64,000 nt of DNA from Dryococelus australis (Eukaryota; Arthropoda; Insecta; Phasmatodea; Phasmatidae): contig CM056994.1 in assembly GCA_029891345.1 (NCBI GenBank), forward strand, positions 60,047,251 to 60,111,250, written 5' to 3'. Positions 45,380-56,106 of the stretch are shown one piece after another (the first letter of the stretch is position 1; each line of letters begins with the position of its first letter). The notes beneath the pieces are model-generated. The model ran no database searches and had not been told where the DNA came from. It saw only the letters and a program-made list of their open reading frames with translations. The translations under genes were made by a program, and so were the position numbers.

Positions 45380-47036
45380 TTACACAGACCGCAGCGCTTT
45401 GAAGGCAGTCCTGAAAATTCAGAAATCCACCATATTTTGAACCATCTCTGTTTAGTCGGCGACCATTCTTAGTAATCTAAGCAGACAGTTCTGCTTTAAA
45501 TAAGTATTAGTGGATTTAATTCTCACTGAACAACTTATGCAACACAAAAAAAGGAAAATACACTCTATTAGGGGCGATAAGTCCCTGGAGACTATCGCAA
45601 AACAAATTATAATCTGTTTGAACTGCCTTGTAAATATTTTACACTTGCTCGAATTCGTGAAATTGTAATGTCATGCCAGTGACACGTATATCTGAATATG
45701 AATAATTAACACTCAGTTGGATCCATGTTATAAATTGTAGTGCCGACCGAGGCAGATAGAATGGCTGTTGTTCGATGTGAGGAGTTCCACTTCCATAAAG
45801 TAATTTTTTGTAACTTTCTTTATTCTAATGTATAATTTGTGAAACTTCCGGAAAAATAACACCACTATGTATCTTCCTCTCATTCCCATTGGCAGTTTTC
45901 TGCTGGAAGCAACATATCGACCCAGAATCCAGGAATACTAATGTATTAATGTCTCATGTTATTGTCGAAAGCTAACGCCCCTTTTTACTACCTAGTTTTA
46001 CAAATCTGACCATGTAAATGTTTGAGGTTGCAGATTAGGAAGTTGATAATTTCAACAATTTAAAATTATATAAAATAATCATTGTTAAACTTTTCCCATT
46101 GCATTTTTATTCCACATTCGCAACTTTTAAGCGGCTTCATAAAACCTAACCAGCGCTCAATCAGGCAACAGTCTTAAAGTGACTTCTCTGTAGAATAACC
46201 TAACAGTAATCAGTATTCCTTAACTTGGGTGTTAATTCCTCACATTCCACTATGATACAAGGGACAAACTTGTTTGTTGCTCTCTCACTCGTGCTGTAGA
46301 CAGGCCCACAAATTGATTCCCCTTCTTCCTCCATTCTGTTTACTGTGTGTGGCATGGGATGTGATTAGTCGCGACTAAGTCGATACGGCAGCTGCAAAAG
46401 TTGCTATATCTGTGCAGCGAACCAATGAAAATGATAAAAATTTCCTTAGTTTATGTATATATTTCTTTCGTTTCGAATGTTGAATTATCTAAAGTACTTT
46501 CTTATTTTGAACCTCTAAACTCATGTGCAGTTTTCTGAGATCAGGTGTTGGCTGTGGTAAATTCATTCACGCTGTAACGTACTTGCAAAATGCTAAAATT
46601 GCCGCTGTTAAAATGACACTATTGCATTTGAGATATGTGACGGATGATGTGCTCAGTAAAACAGAAGAACACACAACAAGGGTCACTGGGTGAATACAAA
46701 AGCAAGGATTTTTCGAACATTGTCTTCGTAACTACTGAAACACAAATGTTACCCATTATGGCTTGGTCTCATCCACTATGTTGAGTTTTCCATTTGGGTG
46801 ACATTATCTTATTTACAATTAAATAACTGAGTACACTGTTACATGTTACTTGCGTGCATTTATTCCCTTGCCCCATCTCCACCCCAGCGAGCGAAGCACT
46901 GTGCCAAGGACAGAGCGATAATCTGAGAATCTGGCGGAGATTTTCAAAGGCTTGCCCCCGCGTGTCACTGCAATAAGGCTATCGTGACCCATGCGTCCAT
47001 AACCTTCAGGGGATTGAATTTCTGTGGTTATAGCCG
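45380..47036. other. No gene recognised
   Basis: Mixed composition, no long open frame and no matched termini. Confidence 0.4.
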
Positions 47037-47215
47037 ACCTCCCGTGGCACAGCCGGTTGGTGTGCCACTGATCTGAGGTGCGGGAGGCTCTGGGTTCGAA
47101 TCATTGGTAAGGCATGGGTGCTGATTTAAGGTAGGTTATAATTTAGTCTGTAAGCCGTCCGCTTCTAAGCTTTCCAGCATAAAACTGGGGGACGTTAAAA
47201 AGCCCTTTACAGTTA
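47037..47215 (+). repeat. tRNA-derived SINE (third family)
   Basis: TGGCACAGCCGGTTGG (A box) and TCTGGGTTCGAATCATTGG (B box) form a tRNA-like head, followed by CTGGGGGACGTTAAA in the body. Confidence 0.65.
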
Positions 47216-47239
47216 CAATTCTGTTGGTTATTTTTGAAA

Positions 47240-47813
47240 GAATGTTCTGGTCATTGTACCAGCCTCTCTTAGCGTGACTCGGGGTGCGGAGACCTTCTAG
47301 ATCGGACCAATGAGACTACTTGAGCCACGATGGGCCTCCGAGCCGATAGCTTGTAGGATTGTGCGACCTTGAGCGCCAGATGTGCGAAGACAGCGAAGCG
47401 ACGAGTCAGCAAGGGCGTCGAGTGACGGCGACAGTGATCAGCGGGAGTGGAGTCTGCGGACTGCGAGCATCGGTACAGTGAAGGGTGAGACTGATGGGTG
47501 GGACTACTGAATTGGATGCGTGAGTGTGAGACATTTGGAACGTTTATAATAGAAAGATCGAATAAGCGTAAATAACGTGTGTGAATTAAGTGACTGCAGC
47601 CAATATAGAGACATTGTCAAGGACTTTAATTAGAATTGAGATAGACGTCAAATATTGCGCTCACTGAGAATTACAAGAGTAATAGTGAAGACAGAGATTA
47701 TAATGTTTTAAATAATAGCTGTGTAATTAAACTAAAATTCAAATTTAGTCATATTTTAATTAAGACCTTCATACCTCACGAACTCGGATTCGCCTTTCTG
47801 GTGTCTTGTAACA
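47240..47813 (+). mobile_element. LTR (3' part), Gypsy-like
   Basis: It ends CGAACTCGGATTCGCC...TGTCTTGTAACA and matches, in reverse orientation, the element at 60764-61605 over several blocks (CCTTCTAG, GCGAAGCGACGAG, GAGACATTTGGA). The 5' boundary is not located. No coding region or second LTR is adjacent, so a solo or truncated LTR is likely. Confidence 0.65.
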
Positions 47814-47819
47814 ATATCT

Positions 47820-49290
47820 TGTCATAGCAAATGTACATATTACAAATGCCTACAAATGTAGTCGCCAAATGTTATCCTAGTATTATATGGTAATTGTAAA
47901 ACGGGGGAAAAAAATTCTGGTAATTTAAAAACGACGCCGCACGATTTACGGTGTAATTACTTGACGAAAGTTCTGAATTTATACTTGTTCTAAAATTGAA
48001 TATCTATACCTTGGCAGAGAGGTGTAGTTGTAGTTTCAAAATAAGTTATCCCTGAACAACTGGAATAAGCTGGGAATCGGTAATTCAACATGGCGTTTGA
48101 GAAACCATGCCTTAGACAGTGCGAGCTGCAGAATACTGCGAGAGATAAAGGATTCAATTTGCGCGCGTTGGGCAGGAACCAGTGTTGCAAGATCAAACCA
48201 CTCCAAAATTATATAATTAAATTATATATAATTAAATAAATCACTGCAGTCCATGACAATTTTCTGAGAATTTTATTTTGTACACTATTTTAAGAACAAA
48301 GTTGTGAGGTTTATACGCGACAACTTTTCCAAATTAACTGTCCTAGGAATGCAATGATAGAGAGACTGACAAACTATATTAATTTTAAGAAGTACCATGA
48401 AAATATTTTGGGGGAAAAAAAAAATTGTGCAAGATTTCAGTCGAATTTCAGTATTCCACATAAAATCCCACAGTCGTTAATTCCACAGAAAAATCTAAAC
48501 GCCAACAGAAATGCCACACAGTTTGACAAGACTGCGTGTCTCTCAAGTTGCTCACGACCGCACCGCATGCCTTGCTCCAATCTGGCCGGGCGGTGCGAGG
48601 TCGTCGCGGAAGCTCTATAGCTGGGCGGGTGAGTGTTTACACCCCGTATCGGCCCTTGCGGGGGTGACTCACCGACAACGCCGCCGCCGTCGGATCATCT
48701 TCGCCGCGTGTGACGTCACCCGACACCAAGGAGCGCCACGCCCTCTCCCTCCTGCCGAACACCCCCTTCTCCCATCCTCCTGCTTCGTCCTTACGGATAT
48801 CGCGCACACCAGGGGGCGGCCTTGCGTAATTGGAAACATGGGCCTCCCTTACAGACGTGTCACCCTTCTTCAAGTTTTTGTGAGATTGTTCTTTTTTAGC
48901 GTTGCGGCAGAAATCCATTCGGTAAAAATACTTTTATTTGTATTTTTTAAATGATTTCAGTACTTTAAAAAAACTCGACCAACGCGTATGATGCAAATGT
49001 AACAGCACAGTAACAAAATTTTCACTCTTAAGAATACACAAATATAAAAATTAACGGAATGTGGCTGGAAAACTACTTGTCAAATCCACGACCTTTATGA
49101 ATCTACCTATACACTAAACAATTTGAAATTTGGTTTGTAACACATTAACTGCCAGTGAAACCAAAAATCAAGTACATTTTTATGTGTAGGTAATTACGAC
49201 AAGCACTTCAGGCGAACATAGAATGACACTCTCAAGGTAACTAGAATATATCAAACACTGATTTAAAAACACAAGTAGATATAAACAGAC
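47820..49290. other. No gene recognised; GC-rich patch at 48580-48850
   Basis: The GC-rich patch has open frames on both strands (for example 48511-48954) without recognisable domains. The rest is AT-rich. Confidence 0.4.
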
Positions 49291-50336
49291 GATTCAAGCC
49301 CAGGTTTAAGATGAATAATATATTCGTCCGCCATATTGGATTGCATCACATGATGGCCATCTTGGGGTCATTGGCTTGAACTTCGGTGGCCATCTTGGAT
49401 GACGTCACCCCTACGATGTCACCCCATATGACATCACCTCCTATAATTTCACCCTTATTACATTGCTGTCCCTATATCACCACTCCTATGACATCACATG
49501 TTTTAATTGCATCATAGCTCCCCGCTTCCACAATTGTGTTTTCCATCTTCGCTCGACAGGACGCTGATTAATTGCCGGAGCTCAATCACCATCTTGTTAG
49601 TAGAGTTTCTCTCATCGTCTGTTAGAGTACACTAGGGTCGACCATCTTTATTTATCTCGCCATCTACTAGGAGCTTTCACTCACTCTCTCTGGACTGCCA
49701 TCTTGTTTATTAATTACTCCCCTTCATTTAAATGCCATCTACTTGGGTGCTCTGGTGTCGTCTGCTAGATGGTGCCAATGTCGGCAAACATATTTGTTTC
49801 TGATTTTGAGAATTAAGGAGCACTAGTGAACATAATTATTTTCCCACAATGAATTTAAGGTTAAAGTGTAATTTGCTATACAGGAGACTGTCGCATCTTT
49901 TGCCACTGTATATGTTTTATTAGCTCAAAAAATCCGTAAGGGTAAGGGTGGAATTTTCCCAGGGAAACTTGGGTCGGCAATCAGAAGCCTTAGACAACTC
50001 AGCTACTGAGGCATGTAGAGAGGTGAAGTTTAAAATGTGATATGCACATCCCAAAAAAACCCCTTCCATCATTCGATAAATATATTTAAGTCTTATTATT
50101 TTTGAATTTTTTATAAGTACGATGCAACATTTACCTCGAGACAAGAAGCTCGATAAGTCTCGACGAGACAAATTCTAACATTACAGTATGTTGCATTTGT
50201 AATATTTTTTACATATATGGTATATGTATGTATTGGTTTTAAGTATGTGTTTATATAAAACATTTGTTGTTGCGTGAAATTTTTGCAAGTGCCTACTTCT
50301 TCCTCAAAGAATTATGTAAATCATTTAATTTTGCAT

Positions 50337-50394
50337 CAACTCTCAAGACCTTGCTGTTAAGAGCCGTCCACATCTCTTCACTCACTCATTTCAT
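50337..50394 (+). repeat. SINE 3' tail fragment
   Basis: CTCTCAAGACCTTGCTGTTAA..TTCACTCACTCATTTC matches the tail of the SINE at 25511. Confidence 0.75.
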
Positions 50395-50469
50395 TTCGCA
50401 CAATTTACAGATTGTGTGTGATGCTGCATCAGTCTCCTACTGGAAATGGTGTACTGTGTGAATGTCGCA

Positions 50470-50830
50470 AAGCATTAGCTATTCTTCCTCCTCCACCTCG
50501 TGTACATCGGCCAGATGCTCGCTGTTGGTGGATAACTTGTGGAGTGTGATCTCACCCCAGTGAACTGGAGTAGGTATCTGACTGCTGCCATTTCCAGCCA
50601 ATGTGAGGATGACAGTATCTTCCAGCGATGAATTGGGAGAGAAGGGGACAGGTGCTGAAGTGGCATCCACATGACCATCCTTGTCGCTTTTTGGTGTCGG
50701 TGGCACTGGGGTTGGTGGTCGTCGAAGAGGTGACCTATCCCTCTCGTGATGGCAGAGACTTGCCGTGTTTAGTGATGGGGCAGATGGCATAAACCACTGT
50801 GGTGCTGGTAGTGTATGTCACATTGGCGAC
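50470..50830 (-). other. Open frame of unknown origin in the old element
   Basis: A minus-strand frame (50479-50790) encodes about 100 residues, Pro/Ser-rich at first (PLRRPPTPVPPTPKSD) and then acidic (VHEVEEEE). Frames continue weakly upstream to about 51000. I do not recognise it. Its location downstream of the integrase remnant on the same strand suggests it may be decayed cargo of that element. Confidence 0.3.
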
Positions 50831-51357
50831 CTGCTACGACCCCTGATGTGATGATACAGCTTCACTTTAGTGAGGGGAGTTGAAGGAATTCCAAAATAAT
50901 ACTCGAATGCGAGGTTGTCCTCCTAAAGCATTGTTCGAGTCCTCCGACACCAGGAAATAAGTGATGTGGTTCCCTTATAAACTGAGGGGTGTGGTGTCAC
51001 AAGGGTATTTCAAGACAGATGGTCCGCCAAGACAGTAAGTCCACGACCATCCCCCCATTATTGTTGCACCAGCCACAACTTGTGCATGCAGGTCACGAGT
51101 GTGGAGATCACAACATATGTGTACATCCATCGCTGGTAATACAGATTAATACTGAGCAGGTCATGGCAGGCACAGCCATACTCAACAGTACTCATGGCTT
51201 CCTTGCGGAAAAGTATTTTTGGTCAGACAACCATAACAAATAAAGTAAACTTCAGTCTTTATAAATATAAAATTTTCATTTATTTTCCTTGTAGGAAGAG
51301 TGACACTAAATATATACATTATTTTTATAAACACATATTATTTATCGATAATGTCAT

Positions 51358-52090
51358 ATTATGGAAACCAACTATCATGACTAGAATCGAAACCAAGCCA
51401 TCGCACCAGTACCTTATGTCTTTTGCACTTTAAAACTTTCTCGACCAAATATGGGTTTGGATACTTGGTAACATGCATCTGTTGTTGTAAAAACCACATA
51501 TGACAGTCCTGCCTTCAATGTATTCTAAGTAATATGACCTTGGTTTTTAATGTCAAATCTTGACAATCTTGTATATTTTCATGCTTCAGTTTGACATGTA
51601 TGATTTAGTTAGTGTTCCCTTCACTCAGGTTATCCAGATATAGTTTACAACCTTCCCCTTGGGCTTGAAAGCATTCAGTCATCTCTCACTCCCAAAAACA
51701 GTTTGTAGCAAAGAACCATTCTTGATGTCCCATGGGTTTCATTAATATAGATCGATGGAGTTTACGATTTTAATTCAATAAGCACCGAAGCAACATATTC
51801 AGACACTTGTAACTTCCTTGCGATGAAATTTTCCTCCACATTTAATTCTTCAAGATGCCTTTGAAGTGCTCTGCCTTATTCACCTTTATACCACCATGTG
51901 TCGAGTAGTGGTTTATGTTATATTTTGACATCAAGGCACAAAATGTAGGATTGTAGAATTCTCTTCTGGGTTCCATTTATAAATTCTCTGGTGTTCATTT
52001 ATCTTGCAAATTAGTTTTCATTGCATTTATCACATCCTTAACTGTTTTAGTTTTTACGGGTACTAGTACTGCCCACTGTAGCCATGCAAG
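51358..52090 (-). pseudogene. Second Polinton-type integrase/chromodomain, heavily decayed
   Basis: On the minus strand, fragments follow integrase order: WAVLVPVKTKTVKDVINAMK (about 52085-52026), REFYNPTFCALMSKYNINHY (around 51950), KNKMW-like KNxMWRKISSQGSYK (around 51840), an SH3-like KGTLTKSYMSN region (about 51600), then a chromodomain with YLVEKVLKCKRHK and LGFDSSHDSW (51360-51470). The last motifs closely parallel those of the integrase at 8278-9177. Multiple stops and frame changes and loss of the second catalytic Asp region make it dead and older than the first copy. Confidence 0.75.
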
Positions 52091-52440
52091 AGGAAAACTC
52101 ATCTTGTCAGGTGTGTGTCGCTGTTTATCCTGGAACACAGTTTTTCATACCATTAGCATAATAATCTGACGGTTATTAAGATGAAGAAGGGACCACCTTT
52201 CAAATATTTTCTACTGGTAACTTACTGTAACCTATGCATGAAAAATACTCATGTTGTCAGGCATTTGTCACTATATTGAAGAATACTGTTGGTCCAGAGA
52301 GTAACTTACTGTAGTCCATGCAAGAGGAATATTTATTTTGTCAGGCACGCGTTGCTCTGATATCATGAAACATTGCTGTTCATCCATTTGATTATGGTTA
52401 TTATGGTGACGCTGAAGAGGCATATTTCTAATATACATGT
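52078..52440. repeat. Diverged ~110-130 bp tandem units upstream of the integrase remnant
   Basis: Three units share CTACAGTAAGTTAC / CATGCAAGAGGAA / TTGTCAGGC blocks at about 52083, 52210 and 52310, with many differences. Confidence 0.55.
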
Positions 52441-52776
52441 GATGCATCTGATTTTCGTTTCTAAAATTCCTCATGTTTACTTGTGAATGGGATCGGCATA
52501 TATGCTAGGCCTCCGACCTGGGATTTATAACAACTTCCTCGTGGGTTTCAATGCTTATCCTAGTAAGAGTTGTGAATGTGAAATGACTTTCAGGTCATAT
52601 ATAAAGCACAGTTACTGGAGCTAGTATCATACTTTCATTCCGTCATTATTTTTATGCCATACATCTTCTTCCCGCCTCCAGAGGATTTTTTAAATTCCGA
52701 AAATATAAATGGTGACGATATGAGCGACAATCTCATGTAAGGCAATTGGTGCTTCGCCTTCAAATTCATAGTGGGG

Positions 52777-52778
<2 letters not shown>

Positions 52779-52847
<69 letters not shown>
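52779..52847. repeat. (AT)n microsatellite
   Basis: About 69 bp of uninterrupted alternating AT inside the old element. Confidence 0.95.
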
Positions 52848-52848
<1 letters not shown>

Positions 52849-53230
52849 TAGCACTGTCGAACAGTCAACACCAGAAACAAATATATCTATCGATGCTGGT
52901 ACCACAAAGTAGACCACAGCAGCACTCCCTAGCAGATGACAGTCGAATGAAGGTAAGTGATTAGGATGTAGATGATTAGAGAAACTATAATAACGAGATA
53001 GTGATCGAGCACACGTGTGTAACCAGCATACCCTGATGGGTTAAGATGGAAGACAAAATGGTGGATTCATGGGCTGGTGATGTCATCAATATGTCATAGT
53101 AGTGGAGACATCATAGGGATAGTGACATCATAAGTGTGATATCAATATGGCCACCAAATGTCAAGGTTAAGTACATCCAATTCGACCGACATGTGATGCA
53201 ATCCATGATGGCAAACGAATCCTTCAGTCC

Positions 53231-54269
53231 TCCACCTAATGCACAGGCTAGGATCGGCTGTTTCTAACTATTCACTTATATTTATACACATATCCATATA
53301 TTTATATATATATATATAAAGCATTTCGAAATTTTATACCGCTATTTGGCGAATGCCACGCTAACGCAGGCGATGGAGAATAAAAACTCCTTATCAAAGC
53401 TCCCATGGTAGATGGTCGCATGATGGAAAATTGTGCATACCACCTGAGCGCCTCGCACACAGAAGGAATGGGCTGTTGGCAATGCTTGCCTTTATATCGC
53501 TCTTGCCGTCCATTTGCCTCCAAACATGAAACAGCTGTAGGTGAGAGGACAACTTACATGGGGAAACTAAATATTGCTCTATCTTATACTTATTGACGTA
53601 CTGTTTTCACTTCTACACAACCTTGCAAGGGAGTAAACGCTCTCATGGAAGTGGATTTCTTGTTATTGTTCTTTATTTATCAAACTCATATCGATTTATA
53701 CTCCTCCAAGCTGTGAACACCGGTTCCTTGCATGTACTAGCTGTCCGTTAGTTGTAAAAGGAAACTGAGCCTCAGTCGTAACATTTCAGAAGCTACATTT
53801 GAGTTGAAATAGTTTAAAAAAGAAGCAGTATTTGCTAAGCGTCATAATTTGGAAGACACGTTTCTTTTTTCGTCCAAACACTGGTTAGTGTACAATACAT
53901 TCCCTTGTTTTAAAATTATGTTGTATATTTTCACCTTACTTACGCTGATATATCTACGTAGCTACTTCAACATGGAATTCTATGCAGGATGAATTGTGGA
54001 CCTGCTGTCTGTTACATGTAAAACATGATTATGTTTCAAGATAAGAGAGATGGGGTAGGTGATTTCTATCGCTGTATGTACTTTTCAAACCAATGAAAAA
54101 GTCCGATATGAACAAATAACTGCACCGAATAATCAAAATCGACATAAAATGTATTTTAAGGCTAAAGGAAAATATTATTTAGACTAATGTTTATTTTCCT
54201 GCAGAAAAAAATTGCATAATCCATATAACTGTGAAACGGAAATCTCAGACGTTCGTATTTTTTAACGTG
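53231..54269. other. No gene recognised
   Basis: AT-rich, with a short TA run near 53300. Confidence 0.4.
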
Positions 54270-54784
54270 AATATGTCTTTAAATTTGCGGCCATAGTGGG
54301 AGGCAATCCAGAAAATCAGATGAAAACAAAATCGAGGGATACAGTTTGGCATTGCAGCTCCGAATTTATCGTCTACATTAAAATTAAATTACACCACTCG
54401 ATTGCCAAATGATCAAAGAATATGCTACGTTGAGTGAGTTCTGTGAAGCATCACGCGCGGGTTTGAGTTCGTTTGGTCGCGTTTCATTACTTCCGCATAG
54501 TACATTTGTGTGGTGGGATTATGGGGAAATTGTACGAGTTTAAAATAAAAATTAAGAAAACTTAACACAATGTTGGCCTCAAAAAGCCAAGCCGAAATAC
54601 AGAAATCGTATATGGTTGGGAAGATCATCTCAAAAGCAATCCAGTGATACCCATAAAACCTCATATGATCGAGTGAAGCGGTGCCGGGAACGTAAAATAA
54701 GCATGAAGGCGTCCGAGCGTGTCAATGTAGACATATTCACGCAAAACAAACGGCCGTGTCTCCAACACAGCCAAACCCATTTTT
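54270..54784 (+). repeat. Unclassified repeat with a conserved basic peptide, copy 2
   Basis: It aligns with 31547-32147 apart from an indel of about 82 bp. The frame at 54616-54780 retains KQSSDTHKTSYDRVKRCRE and KASERVNVDIF. The differences from copy 1 within the frame are mostly substitutions rather than frameshifts. Confidence 0.65.
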
Positions 54785-54893
54785 TTTTATGTAGGAAAGC
54801 GGAAGTGTACGGTTGCCTGGAAATATTTTTCGTGTTCCGGGACTAGAAGAGTGGGATCAATAAGAGCGACACGCAGTGACACCGACCAAATCA

Positions 54894-55267
54894 CGTCGCT
54901 TTCACTCGCGAAGCACTGAGCAGACGTCGCTTTTACTCGCGAAGCACTGAGCAGACGTCGCTTTCACTCGCGAAGCACTGAGCAGGACGTCGCTTTCACT
55001 CGCGAAGCACTGAGCAGACGTCGCTTTCACTCGCGAAGCACTGAGCAGACGTCGCTTTCCACTCGCGAAGCACTGAGCAGACGTCGCTTTTAGTCACGAA
55101 GCACTGAGCAGACGTCGCTTTCACTCGCGAAGCACTGAGCAGATGTCGCTTTTAGTCACGAAGCACTGAGCAGACGTCGCTTTCACTCGCGAAGCACTGA
55201 GCAGACGTCGCTTTTACTCGCGAAGCACTGAGCAGACGTCGCTTTTACTCGCAAAGCACTGAGCAGA
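54894..55267 (+). repeat. 31-bp satellite, 12 copies
   Basis: The unit starts CGTCGCTTTCACTCGCG and ends AAGCACTGAGCAGA, with twelve contiguous copies (two are 32 bp). A variant with TTTTAGTCACGAA occupies positions 7 and 9. There are no spacers, so it is not a CRISPR array. Confidence 0.95.
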
Positions 55268-56106
55268 CGTCGCTTTTTCCCGTCAGCAATACGCCTTTGT
55301 GCAAACTTTCAGAGTGATTTAGTGATTATTTTTTTTACGGTAACAACAAAGATGTGTGCGGTGCGTGACAGTAAGTTTTTTGTTACTGGTATTTTTACAA
55401 AATAATCGTGAAAACACTCGTTTAAACTGTTTTCGTATTGCGTTTAAAGATATTACATTTGTAGTAATACGCCTAGAGTTGATTAAATTGTCTGCAGACG
55501 CAGACGCCTTAAAACCAAAGCAATTTTTTTCGAATAAAACTGTTTTTATTTTTGGAGCCAACACTAAAAATTTTGTGTAGTTTTACAGTGAATATATGTG
55601 GCAGCAATGTCTCCACTGATGTCACTGTAATTTTTCACGTACATGTGTCAGTGTTTTTTTTTTTTACTCCGTGTCCATGTAACTTTCGCTTTCAAATTAG
55701 TAAAATAACGTATACTTCGTACGACTAACTTTACGTAGAACGGTGTTATATTACTATTACTATGTAGTAGAAAATAAACTGCAACATGCGTATATTTGCG
55801 CTCCACGGCAAGAAACGGACATCGCAATTGTAATTTCACCCCTGTGTATGTGTATTTTCTCATTAACAAAATAGTAAAATCGCAGATTCACTGTAATTGT
55901 AATTACACAACTTGTGTACATTTTTCACTGTTTTACTAAGCAATTTCAAAGTCAGCATATGTCCTTTTACAATTGCGTCACGTTAATTGATATACTTTGT
56001 ATAGGTATTTTTATTACTTTCATAATATTCCACTCCGTTTTTCTAACTCCGTAGTTTTTCAGAGTTATTGTAAGTTATCTCCAAAATGTGGGTAACAATT
56101 GACTTC

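Larger units (their letters stand above)
49295..53230. mobile_element. Old element bounded by inverted repeats, containing a Polinton-type integrase remnant
   Basis: Blocks at 49320-49510 (GGATTGCATCACATG, GTGGCCATCTTGG and degenerate GATGTCACCCC units) reappear inverted at 53040-53215 (CATGTGATGCAATCC, ATGGCCACCAAATG). The integrase remnant lies inside. The inverted blocks may be its terminal repeats, making this a deleted second Polinton, but the link is inferential. Confidence 0.5.

Noticed and set aside
48511-48954. 147-codon frame in a GC-rich patch as a host exon
   Set aside because: No domain, no convincing splice or codon signal, and comparable open frames on the opposite strand.
54894-55267. 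31-bp regular repeats as a CRISPR array
   Set aside because: Units are contiguous with no unique spacers, and the genome is eukaryotic.
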